Of a stretch of DNA of 64,000 nucleotides, positions 11,723 to 23,157 are shown piece by piece. Each line of letters starts with the position of its first letter. The first letter of the stretch is position 1. The position numbers and the translations under genes are program-made. The DNA is taken from assembly GCF_900104135.1 (NCBI RefSeq), contig NZ_FNIV01000010.1, positions 1 through 64,000 of the forward strand. Direction: 5' to 3'. The notes below the pieces were generated by a model. It did no database searches. It worked only from the letters and a program-made list of their open reading frames with translations, and was not told the DNA's origin. The stretch comes from Halomonas shengliensis (lineage in GTDB: Bacteria; Pseudomonadota; Gammaproteobacteria; Pseudomonadales; Halomonadaceae).

Positions 11723-11888
11723 TGGTGGCCGGACCTGCTCGCCGTCTCGGTCTGCGGCTACCGGAGCTTGCCAACGAGTGAGATACTGGCGGCCTCGCCG
11801 ACTCTGAATGGCTCCGCCATGGTGCAATGGCGCGCTCGGAGGAATGTCTTGACCCGGCATGGGTCGGCACAGGCTGAAAGGAACAGAC

Positions 11889-12572
11889 ATGGCACTGGAC
11901 TACGGATGGCTCCACGATACCGTGCGCCGGCGTTTCGACTCCGACGCCGCCATGGAAGCCTTCCTGCCCCGGGCGCTTGCGCCCGACGAACTCAAGGGGC
12001 TGGGGGATGACCGCTACCTCTCCGCCATGAGCCGGCGGGTGTTCCGCGCCGGCATGCAGCACTCGGTGGTGGATGCCCGCTGGACCGCCTTCGAGGCGGC
12101 CTTCTGGGGCTTCGTGCCCGAGACCCTGGTGCTGCTCACCCCGGAGCAGATCGAAGGCTTTATGCAGGATGAGCGCCTGATCCGCCATCGCACCAAGCTG
12201 CAGACCATCCCCCGCAACGCCCAGTTCATCCTGGATATTCGCCAGGAGCAGGGCGGAAGCTTCGGCGCGTTCATCGCCGACTGGCCGGGCACCGACATCG
12301 TCGGCCTGTGGCGCCTGCTGGCCAGGCGTGGCGCGCGCCTGGGCGGGCGCTCCGCCGCCGGCTTCCTGCGCCTGGTGGGCAAGGACACCTTCCTGCTGAC
12401 TAGCGATGTGGTGGCCCGCCTTGTCGCCGCCGGCATAGTCGACCGCTCGCCCAGCAGCCAGCGCGACCTGCAGCGGGTGCAGGAGACTTTCAACGAACTG
12501 CACCAGGCCTCTGGCAGGCCGCTGTGCCAGCTCTCGGCGATGCTCTCCTTGAGCATCAACCCCCGCTTCTAG
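11889..12572 (+). CDS. DNA-3-methyladenine glycosylase I family protein (Tag-like)
   Basis: The 227-residue protein matches the Tag family core (for example MSRRVFRAGMQHSVVDARW, then LIRHRTKLQTIPRNAQFI, corresponding to the IRHRGKIQA region of E. coli Tag). Tag enzymes excise 3-methyladenine from alkylated DNA. It lacks the N-terminal cysteine and the C-terminal cysteine cluster that form the zinc site of E. coli Tag, so it belongs to a zinc-less branch whose activity may differ. The ATG at 11889 follows AAAGGA; the open frame extends upstream to 11859 without a better start. Confidence 0.78.
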   Translation: MALDYGWLHDTVRRRFDSDAAMEAFLPRALAPDELKGLGDDRYLSAMSRRVFRAGMQHSVVDARWTAFEAAFWGFVPETLVLLTPEQIEGFMQDERLIRHRTKLQTIPRNAQFILDIRQEQGGSFGAFIADWPGTDIVGLWRLLARRGARLGGRSAAGFLRLVGKDTFLLTSDVVARLVAAGIVDRSPSSQRDLQRVQETFNELHQASGRPLCQLSAMLSLSINPRF

Positions 12573-12689
12573 CGCACGCCGACCAGGCGCTGACCCGAGC
12601 GATCCTTCGCGGTGTTGCCTGCTACGGTTTCGCTGCGCCCTGAAAAGAGTAAAATCAATGCTCTTTATGGAAAGGCAGGGGGAGATACG

Positions 12690-13256
12690 ATGTCGTCTGA
12701 TCTGAACAGCCGTTATGGCCTGAATCCCGCGCACAGTGAAGTGGTCGAGACATGCCGGCTGGTGGCGCCGTGCCGCGCCCTGGACATGGGCTGCTCCAAC
12801 GGGCGCAATGCCCTCTACCTGAGCCAGCTCGGCTTCGACGTGACCGCGGTGGATAACAACCCCGGCGCCATCGACATGCTGCAGCAGATCGTCGGCTGCG
12901 AGGGGATCGAGAATATCGACGCCCAGGTGTACGACCTCAATCGTGCCGCCCTGGACACGGACTACGGGCTAATCGTCTGCACCGTCACCCTGATGTTCCT
13001 CGACCCGTCGCGTGTCGAGGCGGTGATCGCCGACATGCAGGCGCACACCCTGCCCGGCGGCTACAACACCATCGTCTGCGCCATGGATACTCAGGCCTAC
13101 CCCTGCCCGGTTGGCTTCCCCTTCACCCTCGGTGAAGGGCAGCTGCGCGAGGCCTACGCGGGATGGGAGCTGGTCAAGTACAACGAGGATGTGGGCACCA
13201 TGCACAATGGCGCGAGCTTGCAGTTCGCCACCCTGCTGGCGCGCAAGCCCGAGTAG
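12690..13256 (+). CDS. tehB: SAM-dependent methyltransferase TehB (tellurite resistance)
   Basis: The 188-residue protein aligns along its length with E. coli TehB: NSRYGLNPAHSEVVETC at the start, the SAM-binding glycine motif in LDMGCSNGRNALYLSQLGFD, then PGGYNTIVCAMDT and KYNEDVGTMH. TehB methylates tellurite and related oxyanions using S-adenosylmethionine. The ATG at 12690 follows GGGGGAG. The usual partner TehA is not adjacent. A hairpin 8 bases after the stop probably terminates the transcript. Confidence 0.92.
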   Translation: MSSDLNSRYGLNPAHSEVVETCRLVAPCRALDMGCSNGRNALYLSQLGFDVTAVDNNPGAIDMLQQIVGCEGIENIDAQVYDLNRAALDTDYGLIVCTVTLMFLDPSRVEAVIADMQAHTLPGGYNTIVCAMDTQAYPCPVGFPFTLGEGQLREAYAGWELVKYNEDVGTMHNGASLQFATLLARKPE

Positions 13257-13263
13257 CCCCACC

Positions 13264-13294
13264 AGGCCCCGAGTCACTCAACGGTTCGGGGCCT
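13264..13294 (+). terminator. Hairpin terminator after tehB
   Basis: AGGCCCCGA and its exact complement TCGGGGCCT form a 9-bp stem around a 13-base loop, followed by TGCCTT. It lies 8 bases after the tehB stop. Confidence 0.6.
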
Positions 13295-13351
13295 TGCCTT
13301 GAGGCGCCTTCCTGCATAACGCTCTGGGGGTCGGGTCAAGGAGGGGAGAGG

Positions 13352-14077
13352 ATGAAGACCATAGGGCTGATCGGCGGCATGAGCTGGGAATCGACCCAGA
13401 CCTACTACCGGCTCATCAACCAGGGCGTGAAGGCCCGCCTGGGCGGGCTGCACTCCGCCAAGTTGGTGCTCTACAGCGTGGACTTCGCCGAGATCGAGGC
13501 GCTGCAGCGCCGCGGCGACTGGGCGGCAACGGCACAGATTCTCGGTGAGGCGGCCCGCTCCCTGGCGGCGGCCGGCGCCAACTTCCTGGTGCTGTGCACC
13601 AACACCATGCACAAGGTCGCCCCGCAGCTCGAGCAGGCCGTGGCGATCCCCCTGCTGCATATCGCCGATGCCACGGCCAATGAGCTGCACCGCCAGGGCG
13701 TGACCCGGGTGGGGCTGCTCGGCACCCGCTTCACCATGGAGCAGGCCTTCTACCGCGAGCGCCTGGAGGCGCAGGGCATCCAGGTGCTGACTCCCGACGC
13801 CGCCCAGCGCGAACGGGTCCACACCGTCATCTACGACGAGCTGTGCCGCGGCGAGATCCGCACCGACTCCAGGGCCGACTATCTCGAGATCGTGGGCTCG
13901 CTGGCCGGGCAGGGCGCCCAGGGCGTCATCCTCGGCTGCACGGAGATCGGGCTGCTGATCGAGGCCGACGATACGGACGTTCCCCTCTTCGACACCACCG
14001 CTATCCACGCCGAACAGGCGGTGGAAGCGGCGCTTGCGACCAAACTTGACTTTGCAACCCCGCAACGGCTCACATAG
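13352..14077 (+). CDS. Aspartate/glutamate racemase family protein (YgeA-like)
   Basis: This 241-residue protein begins MKTIGLIGGMSWEST, the hallmark of cofactor-independent aspartate racemases. The two catalytic cysteines are in LCTNTMHK (about residue 83) and LGCTEIGLL (about residue 194). The family interconverts D and L forms of amino acids (aspartate, glutamate, or broader substrates in YgeA). The ATG at 13352 follows a strong GGAGGGG. Downstream lies an imperfect hairpin (about 14077-14107) and then the integron remnant. Confidence 0.88.
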   Translation: MKTIGLIGGMSWESTQTYYRLINQGVKARLGGLHSAKLVLYSVDFAEIEALQRRGDWAATAQILGEAARSLAAAGANFLVLCTNTMHKVAPQLEQAVAIPLLHIADATANELHRQGVTRVGLLGTRFTMEQAFYRERLEAQGIQVLTPDAAQRERVHTVIYDELCRGEIRTDSRADYLEIVGSLAGQGAQGVILGCTEIGLLIEADDTDVPLFDTTAIHAEQAVEAALATKLDFATPQRLT

Positions 14078-14209
14078 GCTCTGCTAATGAATCTCCAGCA
14101 GGGAGCCAGGAAGGCACACCGCGACACCCAAGGACTACCGCATGGATGGCTGCAAGTCTGAACATGCCTAGGTAGGGGCGGTAGCATGTCTCGGCTCCCA
14201 AATACACCC

Positions 14210-14495
14210 TCACCCAAGAGGGCTTCTTACGCCTGCAAATCCCTTGCCCAACACATGAGTATAGATTTGAGTCGTTTCCACGCTCTTATGGCCGAGCAAC
14301 TCCTGTACCGTGCGGATATCCGTGCCCTGGTTCAGCAGCTGAGTGGCGAAACTGTGCCGGAGGGTATGGCAAGAGCCTGGACGGGTAAGTGAAGCAGCAC
14401 GCATGGCCTGTCTCACCGCTCTTTGCACCGCTGATAGATGGATATGATGTAGCACGACCTTGCCGGTTTCATCGAAGCAAGGGCGGCTGGAGGGA
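14210..14495 (-). pseudogene. intI: Integron integrase, C-terminal fragment (truncated by IS30)
   Basis: On the minus strand, about 95 codons encode the end of a tyrosine recombinase of the integron integrase type. The catalytic residues H and R lie in [14 protein letters not shown], the second H in ELLGHKSV and the nucleophilic tyrosine in QIYTHVL; the ending GVRSPLG is typical of IntI. The first catalytic arginine and the whole N-terminal part are missing because the reading direction runs into the left end of the IS30 element; codons beyond that point belong to the IS. The missing part does not reappear on the other side, so it was deleted. An integrase facing away from a cassette is the normal integron arrangement. 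It cannot be active. Confidence 0.87.
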
Positions 14496-15597
14496 CCTGG
14501 ATTCATAGAATAACCGCAGCACTTTGTACTGCACGGTAGAGGCAGGAGGGCCAGCGCCGGTACCCTTCTCGGCTCACCGACCAAAGTGATGCAGAGCATG
14601 GGATACCGACAGCTGACCCAGACCCAACGATACCAGATCCACGCCCGCTATGACTTGGGCATCAGCCAGCGTCAGATCGGCAGGGAGCTGGGCATCCATA
14701 GCAGCACAATCAGCCGTGAGCTGCGCCGCAACGCCACCGCCAGTGGATACGAACCAGAGCAGGCGCAGCTCCGTAGTGATCACCGGCGTCGCACCGCCTG
14801 GAAGTGGACGAAGCGCTTACCTAGCATGATCTCCGCCGTCGCCGGCAGGCTGCGTGAGGAGTGGAGTCCCGAGCAGATCAGTGGCTTCATCGCGCCCCTG
14901 GCGGGAGTCAGCGTGAGCCACCAGTGGATCTATTCCTTGATCTGGGATGACAAGGCCCGCGGCGGTGACCTCTGGCAACACCTCCGCCAGCCCAAGCGCC
15001 GCAGCAAGCACCGTGCCCAGGCCAAGAGCGCAGGGCTCGGCAAGATTCCCAACCGCGTGGGCATCGAGCACCGCCCAAATGAGGTCAATGCCCGGCGCTT
15101 CATCGGCCACTGGGAGGGCGACACCGTGATCCAGGGCCACAAGCAATCAGGGCTGGTTACGCTGGTCGAGCGGCGTAGCGGCTACCTGCTGGCAGCACGG
15201 CTGCCCAGGATCTCGGCAGAGCTGACGAAAGCGGCCACGATCCGCCTGCTGAAGCCTCGCCGGGGTGCTGTCCAGACCATCACGCTGGACAATGGCTCTG
15301 AATTCGCCGACCACGAGACCGTGGCCAAGGCGGTGACAGCAACGACGTACTTCTGTGATCCCTACTGCTCCGGGCAGCGTGGGACCAACGAGAACACCAA
15401 TGGCCTGCTACGGCAGTACTTCCCCAAGGGAACGGATTTCCGCCAGGTCACCGATGCCGAGTTGCGCAAGGTGGTCAAGAAGCTGAATGACCGCCCGCGA
15501 AAACGGCTCGGCTATCGGACACCGGCACAGGTGTTCCTGGGGGAATACTCAGGGGCCCTGAATACCGCAGGTGCTGCGCTTATTGCTTGAATTCAGG
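14496..15597 (+). mobile_element. IS30-family insertion sequence
   Basis: The element is about 1.1 kb and bounded by 27-base inverted repeats at 14496-14522 and 15571-15597 that agree at 22 positions (shared cores CCTG-ATTCA and CGCAGCAC). It carries one transposase gene. I see no direct target duplication at the ends (left flank ...AGGGA, right flank AGTTA), which fits the idea that a deletion or a second event removed one flank. It truncates the integron integrase on the left and stops one base before a possible integron recombination site on the right. Confidence 0.87.
14598..15590 (+). CDS. IS30-family transposase
   Basis: The 330-residue protein has the IS30 plan. An N-terminal helix-turn-helix ([20 protein letters not shown], then [20 protein letters not shown]) is followed by a DDE domain with D in [12 protein letters not shown] in TLDNGSEF and E in [17 protein letters not shown]. 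All three catalytic residues are present and the frame is intact, so the element could still move. The stop codon lies inside the right inverted repeat, as is common in this family. The ATG at 14598 gives the usual MGY start; GTG 14586 and ATG 14589 are in frame upstream. Confidence 0.92.
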   Translation: MGYRQLTQTQRYQIHARYDLGISQRQIGRELGIHSSTISRELRRNATASGYEPEQAQLRSDHRRRTAWKWTKRLPSMISAVAGRLREEWSPEQISGFIAPLAGVSVSHQWIYSLIWDDKARGGDLWQHLRQPKRRSKHRAQAKSAGLGKIPNRVGIEHRPNEVNARRFIGHWEGDTVIQGHKQSGLVTLVERRSGYLLAARLPRISAELTKAATIRLLKPRRGAVQTITLDNGSEFADHETVAKAVTATTYFCDPYCSGQRGTNENTNGLLRQYFPKGTDFRQVTDAELRKVVKKLNDRPRKRLGYRTPAQVFLGEYSGALNTAGAALIA

Positions 15598-15598
15598 A

Positions 15599-15605
15599 GT
15601 TAACC
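15599..15605 (+). other. Possible integron recombination junction (GTTRRRY-like)
   Basis: GTTAACC lies one base beyond the IS30 right end and 23 bases before the first ATG of the cassette gene. It differs from the integron core consensus GTTRRRY at one position. If it is the attI-cassette junction, the cassette is complete and only the integrase start and the rest of attI were lost. A 7-base match is weak by itself. Confidence 0.35.
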
Positions 15606-15628
15606 GTTTCTTCCAGCATTGGGTAAGG

Positions 15629-16264
15629 ATGCTTGAGGACGAGCTAAAGGAAAAAGAACAGACCATCATCGAAATAATGGCCCGGCTCGATTTGCAAGAC
15701 GAAAAAATCCAAGATCGCATCGAAAGCAGAGAATACCAATCGCTTCTCAAGAAAACATTCCGAGAATGGTCAGGTGCTGAAAGCGAAGACAAGAGGGAAT
15801 ATATCAGAAATATCCTCGCCAATGCTGCTGCGTCAGAGGTGTCTAGTGACGATGTTGTCCGTCTCTTCATTGACTGGATAAAACTCTACTCAGAGCTGCA
15901 TTTTCGGGTAATCGCTGCAGTTTATAACTCAGCAGGCATTACTCGTGGAGAGATATGGCGAAAGATTGGGAAGGGCAAAGTCCGGGAGGATTCTGCAGAT
16001 GCTGATCTGTACAAATTACTATTCCGTGACTTAAGCACGGGTGGGGTTGTACGACAACATCGCGAAACCGATTATCATGGCAATTTCATTCAAAAACGGC
16101 CTCAGAAGAAATCACGCGGCAGTGGGCCAAAGCCAATGAAATCAGCATTCGATGAAGAAGATCAATATGAGTTAACCGAACTGGGTCAACAACTCGTCCA
16201 CTATGCAATGACAGATCTCCCTGTTCGAATTGAGTATGACCCTGAGTTTACGGATACGGAGTAG
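15629..16264 (+). CDS. AT-rich integron cassette gene, protein of unknown function
   Basis: The 211-residue protein is encoded by clearly AT-richer DNA with different codon use from every neighbour, pointing to transfer. The first 30 residues are charged and likely coiled-coil (DELKEKEQTIIEIMARLD); a helical region follows (REYIRNILANAAASEVSSDD, then VVRLFIDWIKLYSELHFRVI); a C-terminal part resembles a winged helix (GITRGEIWRKIGKGKV, later QYELTELGQQLVHYAM). No signal peptide or membrane helix is visible, and I cannot name a family. The ATG at 15629 has AAGG only directly before it; the open frame extends back to a TTG at 15587 inside the IS, so the true start is uncertain. The stop is 13 bases before an attC site, the usual layout of a promoterless cassette. 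Cassette genes of this size are often toxins, antitoxins or phage defence, but that is a guess here. Confidence 0.7.
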   Translation: MLEDELKEKEQTIIEIMARLDLQDEKIQDRIESREYQSLLKKTFREWSGAESEDKREYIRNILANAAASEVSSDDVVRLFIDWIKLYSELHFRVIAAVYNSAGITRGEIWRKIGKGKVREDSADADLYKLLFRDLSTGGVVRQHRETDYHGNFIQKRPQKKSRGSGPKPMKSAFDEEDQYELTELGQQLVHYAMTDLPVRIEYDPEFTDTE

Positions 16265-16277
16265 TGTGGCTAATGAC

Positions 16278-16361
16278 TCGTAACAAAGCCAAGCACGGCG
16301 ACAGCTTTTTCGTTGCGGCTTCGCCTCCACTACAAAGCTGCGCGTGTTGGCGGCGTTAAAC
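16278..16361 (+). repeat. attC recombination site of integron cassette
   Basis: About 84 bases with imperfect dyad symmetry. The left side reads TAAC, then CCAAGCACGG and CAGCTTT; the right side, read in reverse complement, gives TAAC, then CCAACACGC and CAGCTTT. The right end is GTTAAAC, a full match to the integron core GTTRRRY, and the left TAACAAAG resembles the start of the Vibrio-type attC repeats. It follows the cassette gene's stop by 13 bases. The folded bottom strand of such a site is what an integron integrase cuts. Confidence 0.78.
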
Positions 16362-16417
16362 CGCCCACAAACAAAGCCCCGAGTCAGTCACCTGGCTCGG
16401 GGCTTTGTTTGTGGGCG
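16362..16417. terminator. Large perfect palindrome, bidirectional terminator
   Basis: The two arms (16362-16383 and 16396-16417) are exact complements over 22 bp around a 12-base loop. The GC-rich core (AGCCCCGAG) is flanked by AAACAAA/TTTGTTT, so both strands give a GC stem followed by a U-rich tract. It lies six bases after the mvaB stop, terminating the liu operon on the minus strand, and it can also stop transcripts leaving the cassette on the plus strand. It begins on the base after attC ends. Confidence 0.85.
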
Positions 16418-16423
16418 TTGCGA

Positions 16424-17323
16424 TTACTTGGCGGCCAACGCCACCCCTACCTTGGAGCGGTTGGGCCGACCGATGGCCTGGGTAATCCAGGTGCCGGTGG
16501 CGGCCAGGGCGTCGAGGTCGATGCCGGTCTCGATGCCGAGGCCGTTGAGCAGGTAGATCACGTCTTCGCTGGCCACGTTGCCGGAGGCGCCCTTGGCGTA
16601 GGGGCAGCCGCCGAGGCCGGCGACGGAGCTGTCCACCACCGCGATGCCTTCCTCCAGTACCGCGTAGAGGTTGGCCAGCGCTTGGCCGTAGGTATCGTGG
16701 AAGTGGGCGGCGAGCTGGGCCATGGGCACCTCGTGGCTCACCGCCTCGAGCATGCGCTTGGCCTTGAGAGGGGTGCCCACGCCGATGGTGTCGCCGAGCG
16801 ACACCTCGTAGCAGCCCATCTCATAGAGCGCCTTGCTCACTTCGGCCACCTTGGCGGGGGCGATCTCGCCCTCGTAGGGGCAGCCCAGCACGCAGGAGAC
16901 GTAGCCGCGCACCCGCACGCCGGCCTGCTGTGCGCGCTCGAGCACCGGCTCGAAGCGGGCGAGGGACTCGGCCACCGAGCAGTTGATGTTCTTCTGGGAG
17001 AAGGCCTCGGAGGCGGCGCCGAACACCGCGACCTCCTCGACGCCGCACTCCAGCGCCGCTTCCAGCCCCTTGAGGTTGGGGGTCAGCGCCGCGTAGGTCA
17101 CGCCGTCGCGGCGGGTGATGCCGGTCATCACCTCGCGATGGTCGGCCATCTGCGGTACCCACTTGGGCGAGACGAAGCTGGCCGCCTCGATGTAGCGGAT
17201 GCCGGCCGCGCCCAGGCGGTCGATCAGTGCCAGCTTGGTGGCGGTGGTGATCGGCTCGGGCTCGTTCTGCAGCCCGTCGCGAGGGCCGACCTCGACCAGG
17301 CGGACGTGTTTCGGGAATGCCAT
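16424..17323 (-). CDS. mvaB: Hydroxymethylglutaryl-CoA lyase
   Basis: The 299-residue enzyme cleaves 3-hydroxy-3-methylglutaryl-CoA to acetoacetate and acetyl-CoA, the last step of leucine breakdown (liuE). The catalytic base and metal motif are in [12 protein letters not shown] near the N-terminus, the metal-binding histidines in [10 protein letters not shown], and the family signature with the active-site cysteine in [20 protein letters not shown]. The ATG at 17323 has GGAGGAG upstream. It is the last gene of the liu operon, four bases after liuD. Confidence 0.95.
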   Translation of the reverse strand: MAFPKHVRLVEVGPRDGLQNEPEPITTATKLALIDRLGAAGIRYIEAASFVSPKWVPQMADHREVMTGITRRDGVTYAALTPNLKGLEAALECGVEEVAVFGAASEAFSQKNINCSVAESLARFEPVLERAQQAGVRVRGYVSCVLGCPYEGEIAPAKVAEVSKALYEMGCYEVSLGDTIGVGTPLKAKRMLEAVSHEVPMAQLAAHFHDTYGQALANLYAVLEEGIAVVDSSVAGLGGCPYAKGASGNVASEDVIYLLNGLGIETGIDLDALAATGTWITQAIGRPNRSKVGVALAAK

Positions 17324-17327
17324 CGTC

Positions 17328-19375
<2,048 letters not shown>

Positions 19376-19379
<4 letters not shown>

Positions 19380-20224
19380 GAGCGGGGCTCCGCGTCGGAA
19401 GGACGGTCGTGTGGCGCAGAGGGCTGGGTCCAGGCGGGGCGGCGCTTCTCGAAGAAGCTGGCCAGGCCCTCCTGGCCTTCATCGCTGACGCGCAGCTCAC
19501 TGATCACCGTGCAGGTGTGCTCGCGGGTGGCATCAGAATCGGGGGCCCGGGCGACCTCGGCGAGCAGCGCCTTGGTGGCGCGCTGGGCCTGGGGCGAACC
19601 GGCCAGCAGGGTCTCGAGCATGGCGGACACGGCGTCGTCGAGCGCCTCAGGCGCGACCACCTGGTGGGCCAGGCCCAGGGCCAGGGCGGTGGGGGCGTCC
19701 ATCACCTCGGCGGAAAGCGCGTAGCGGCGCATCTGGCGCGAGCCGATGGCGCGCTGCACATAGGGGCTGATCACCGCCGGGGAGAGGCCGATCTTCACCT
19801 CGGAGAGGCAGAACCTGGCTTTCTCGGAAGCGACGACGATGTCGCAGCAGGCGGCAAGGCCCACGGCGCCGCCGAAGGCGGCCCCCTGCACGCGGCACAG
19901 GGTGGGGCAGGGCAGGGTGTCGAGGCCGTGCATCAGGGCGGAGAGCTTGCGCGAGTCGGCCAGGTTGCCGTCGAGGTCGTACTCGACCATGCGCTTCATC
20001 CAGTTGAGGTCGGCCCCGGCGGAGAAGCTCTTGCCCTCGGAGCCCAGCACCACCACGCGCACCTCGCCGGAGGCGGCAGCGGCATGCAGCCGCTCCAGAT
20101 GAGCGTTGAGCTCGGCGATCAGGTGGTCGTCGAAGGCGTTATGGACCTCGGGGCGCTCCAGCGTCAGCCAGGCGACACCGCGCTCGTCGAGCTCCAGCCG
20201 GGAGAAGGTCTCTTGTGTTGCCAT
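19376..20224 (-). CDS. liuC: Methylglutaconyl-CoA hydratase (enoyl-CoA hydratase family)
   Basis: The 282-residue crotonase-fold enzyme hydrates 3-methylglutaconyl-CoA to HMG-CoA. The oxyanion-hole segments are visible in SFSAGADLNWMKRM and in CRVQGAAFGGAVGLAACCDI. The assignment to methylglutaconyl-CoA rather than another enoyl-CoA comes from its place between the two carboxylase genes. It starts 15 bases after liuB and is coupled to liuD by a four-base overlap. The C-terminal about 20 residues are a polar tail rich in P, S and D. Confidence 0.92.
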
Positions 20225-20239
20225 GGTGGAAGTCCTCCC

Positions 20240-21847
20240 TTACATCCGGAACACGCCGAATTTCGTTTCCTCGACCTCGGCGTTCATGGCCGCGGCGAGC
20301 GACAGGCCCAGCACGTCGCGGGTCTGGGCGGGGTCGATGACCCCGTCGTCCCACAGCCTGGCGCTGGCGTAGTAGGGGTGGCCCTGATGCTCGTACTGCT
20401 CGCGGGTGGGCGCCTTGAAGGCTTCCTCTTCCTCCGCCGACCACTCGCGGCCTTCGCGCTCGATCTGTTCGCGCTTGACCTGGGCCAGCACGCCCGCCGC
20501 CTGCTCGCCGCCCATCACCGAGATGCGCGCATTCGGCCACATGAACAGCAGGTTGGGGTCGTAGGCGCGGCCGCACATGCCGTAGTTGCCGGCGCCGAAG
20601 CTGCCGCCGATCAGCACGGTGAACTTGGGCACCTTGGCGCAAGCCACCGCGGTGACCAGCTTGGCGCCGTGCTTGGCGATGCCCTCGTGCTCGTACTTGG
20701 AGCCCACCATGAAACCGGTGATGTTCTGCAGGAAGATCAGCGGGATCTTGCGCTGCGCACACAGCTCGATGAAGTGGGCGCCCTTGACCGCGGACTCGGA
20801 GAACAGCACGCCGTTGTTGGCGACGATGCCCACCGGGTAGCCGTGGATATGCGCGAAGCCGGTGACCAGGGTGTCGCCGTAGTAGCGCTTGAACTCGTCG
20901 AAGTCGGAGTCGTCGACGATGCGGGCGATCACCTCGCGCACGTCGTAGGGCTTCTTGAGGTCGGTGCCGACGATGCCGTAGAGCTCGCCCGGGTCGAGGC
21001 GCGGGGCCCTGGGCTCCTGCATCCTGAGCTGGCCGCGCTTCTGCCAGTTGAGCCGCGAGACGCTGGCGCGGGCCAGCTGCAGGGCGTGGGCGTCGTTCTC
21101 GGCGTAGTGGTCGGCCACGCCACTCTTCTTGGCGTGGACGTCGGCGCCGCCCAGGTCCTCGGCGCTGATGCTCTCGCCGGTGGCGGCCTTCACCAGGGGC
21201 GGGCCGCCCAGGAAGATGGTGCCCTGCTCGCGCACGATGATCGACTCGTCGGCCATGGCCGGCACATAGGCGCCGCCGGCGGTGCAGGAGCCCATCACCA
21301 CGGCGATCTGCGGGATGCCCTCGGCGGAGAGGGTGGCCTGGTTGTAGAAGATGCGCCCGAAGTGGTCGCGGTCCGGGAAGACCTCGTCCTGGCGGGGCAG
21401 GAAGGCGCCGCCGGAGTCGACCAGGTAGATGCACGGCAGGCGGTGCTTGCGGGCGATCTCCTGGGCGCGGATATGCTTCTTCACGGTGAGCGGGAAGTAG
21501 GTGCCGCCCTTGACGGTGGCGTCGTTGGCGACGATCACGCACTCGACGCCCGAGACGCGGCCGATGCCGGTGACCACGCCGGCGGCGGGCACCGCGGAGT
21601 CGTAGACCTCATGGGCGGCCAGCGCCGAGAACTCCAGGAAGGGGGAGCCCTCGTCGATCAGGTGGTCGATGCGGTCGCGCACGAACAGCTTGCCGCGGCT
21701 CTCGTGGCGGGCGCGGGCCTTCTCGCCGCCGCCCTGGGCGATGGCGGCGGTCAGCTCGCGCAGCTTCGCCACCTCGGCGCGCATCGCCGCCTCGTTGGCC
21801 TGGAAGCCCTCGCTGCGCGGGTTGATCTGGGTGCTCAGAGTGGCCAT
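20240..21847 (-). CDS. liuB: Methylcrotonyl-CoA carboxylase beta (carboxyltransferase) subunit
   Basis: The 535-residue subunit has the two halves of an acyl-CoA carboxyltransferase: the first with [18 protein letters not shown] and [15 protein letters not shown], the second with [12 protein letters not shown] and [19 protein letters not shown], which are specific to the methylcrotonyl-CoA enzymes. It transfers CO2 from the biotin of LiuD to 3-methylcrotonyl-CoA. It lies 10 bases downstream of liuA. Confidence 0.95.
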   Translation of the reverse strand: MATLSTQINPRSEGFQANEAAMRAEVAKLRELTAAIAQGGGEKARARHESRGKLFVRDRIDHLIDEGSPFLEFSALAAHEVYDSAVPAAGVVTGIGRVSGVECVIVANDATVKGGTYFPLTVKKHIRAQEIARKHRLPCIYLVDSGGAFLPRQDEVFPDRDHFGRIFYNQATLSAEGIPQIAVVMGSCTAGGAYVPAMADESIIVREQGTIFLGGPPLVKAATGESISAEDLGGADVHAKKSGVADHYAENDAHALQLARASVSRLNWQKRGQLRMQEPRAPRLDPGELYGIVGTDLKKPYDVREVIARIVDDSDFDEFKRYYGDTLVTGFAHIHGYPVGIVANNGVLFSESAVKGAHFIELCAQRKIPLIFLQNITGFMVGSKYEHEGIAKHGAKLVTAVACAKVPKFTVLIGGSFGAGNYGMCGRAYDPNLLFMWPNARISVMGGEQAAGVLAQVKREQIEREGREWSAEEEEAFKAPTREQYEHQGHPYYASARLWDDGVIDPAQTRDVLGLSLAAAMNAEVEETKFGVFRM

Positions 21848-21857
21848 CGGTAACCCC

Positions 21858-23027
21858 TTACTTGGACTCGTTGAACAGCTCGCGGCCGATCAGCATGCGG
21901 CGGATCTCGCTGGTGCCGGCGCCGATCTCGTAGAGCTTGGCGTCGCGCAACAGGCGGCCGGTGGGGTACTCGTTGATGTAGCCGTTGCCGCCCAGCAGCT
22001 GGATGGCGTCCAGCGCCACCTGGGTGGCCTTCTCGGCGCAGTAGAGGATCACGCCGGCGGCGTCCTTCCGCGAGGTCTGGCCGCGGTCGCAGCCGGCCGC
22101 CACGGCATAGAGGTAGGCGCGGCAGGCGTTCAGGGTGGTGTACATGTCGGCGATCTTGCCCTGCACCAGCTGGAACTCGCCGATGGACTGGTTGAATTGC
22201 TTCCGCTCGTGGACGTAGGGCACCACGATGTCCATGGCGGCCTGCATGATGCCGATGGGGCCGGCGGCCAGCACGGTGCGCTCGTAGTCCAGGCCGCTCA
22301 TCAGCACGCGTACGCCCTTGCCGACCTCGCCGAGCACGTTCGCTTCCGGCACCTCGCAGTCCTCGAACACCAGCTCGCAGGTGTTGGAGCCGCGCATGCC
22401 CAGCTTGTCGAGCTTCTGGGCGGTGGAGAAGCCGGGCATGCCCTTCTCGATGATGAAGGCGGTGATGCCCTTGGAGCCCGCCTCGGGGTCGGTCTTGGCG
22501 TAGACCACCAGCACGTCGGCGTCGGGGCCGTTGGTGATCCACATCTTGTTGCCGTTGAGGATGTACTTGTAACCCTCCTTGCGGGCGCGCAGCTTCATGG
22601 AGACCACGTCGGAACCGGCGCCCGGCTCGGACATGGCGAGCGCCCCGACGTGCTCGCCGCTCATCAGCTTGGGCAGGTACTTGGCCTTCTGCTCGGCATT
22701 GGCATTGATCTTGAGCTGGTTGACGCAGAGGTTGGAGTGGGCGCCGTAGGAGAGGCCCACCGAGGCGCTGGCCCGGGAGATCTCCTCCAGGGCGATGCAG
22801 TGCGCCAGGTAGCCCATGCCGGTACCGCCATCCTCCTCGGAGACGGTGATGCCGAGCAGGCCCATGTCGCCGAACTTCTGCCAGAGGTCGTTGGGGAACT
22901 CGTTCTTCTCGTCGATCTCGGCGGCGCGCGGGGCGATCTCGTCGCGGGCGAAGGCGTTGACCTGCTCGCGCAGCATGTTGAGCTCTTCGTCGAGGCCGAA
23001 GTCGAGGGGCTTGTAGGGCGTATGCAT
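21858..23027 (-). CDS. liuA: Isovaleryl-CoA dehydrogenase
   Basis: The 389-residue acyl-CoA dehydrogenase oxidises isovaleryl-CoA to 3-methylcrotonyl-CoA with FAD, handing electrons to ETF. The catalytic glutamate of isovaleryl-CoA dehydrogenases sits in [12 protein letters not shown]. Family segments [20 protein letters not shown] and the C-terminal [18 protein letters not shown] are intact. It is the first gene of the liu operon; its promoter contains a palindromic operator about 140 bases upstream. Confidence 0.95.
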   Translation of the reverse strand: MHTPYKPLDFGLDEELNMLREQVNAFARDEIAPRAAEIDEKNEFPNDLWQKFGDMGLLGITVSEEDGGTGMGYLAHCIALEEISRASASVGLSYGAHSNLCVNQLKINANAEQKAKYLPKLMSGEHVGALAMSEPGAGSDVVSMKLRARKEGYKYILNGNKMWITNGPDADVLVVYAKTDPEAGSKGITAFIIEKGMPGFSTAQKLDKLGMRGSNTCELVFEDCEVPEANVLGEVGKGVRVLMSGLDYERTVLAAGPIGIMQAAMDIVVPYVHERKQFNQSIGEFQLVQGKIADMYTTLNACRAYLYAVAAGCDRGQTSRKDAAGVILYCAEKATQVALDAIQLLGGNGYINEYPTGRLLRDAKLYEIGAGTSEIRRMLIGRELFNESK

Positions 23028-23157
23028 GGGCGGAACTCCGTTCTTCTCGTGCGTGCTGATCGTGGGCGGTGGCGCCGTTCATGCCGCCAGCTGGCGGGCG
23101 CGACGGTGGCGCACACGTCGGCCAGTCGGGGGTAGTGAACCGTGATGGCACAAGACT

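Noticed and set aside
14496..15597. A target-site duplication flanking the IS30 element
   Set aside because: The bases outside the two inverted repeats (AGGGA and AGTTA) do not match in a way that supports a duplication; a deletion on one side is more likely.
16362..16417. The 22-bp palindrome as part of the attC site
   Set aside because: attC symmetry is complete by 16361, and the palindrome has the GC core and U-rich flanks of a terminator placed right after mvaB.
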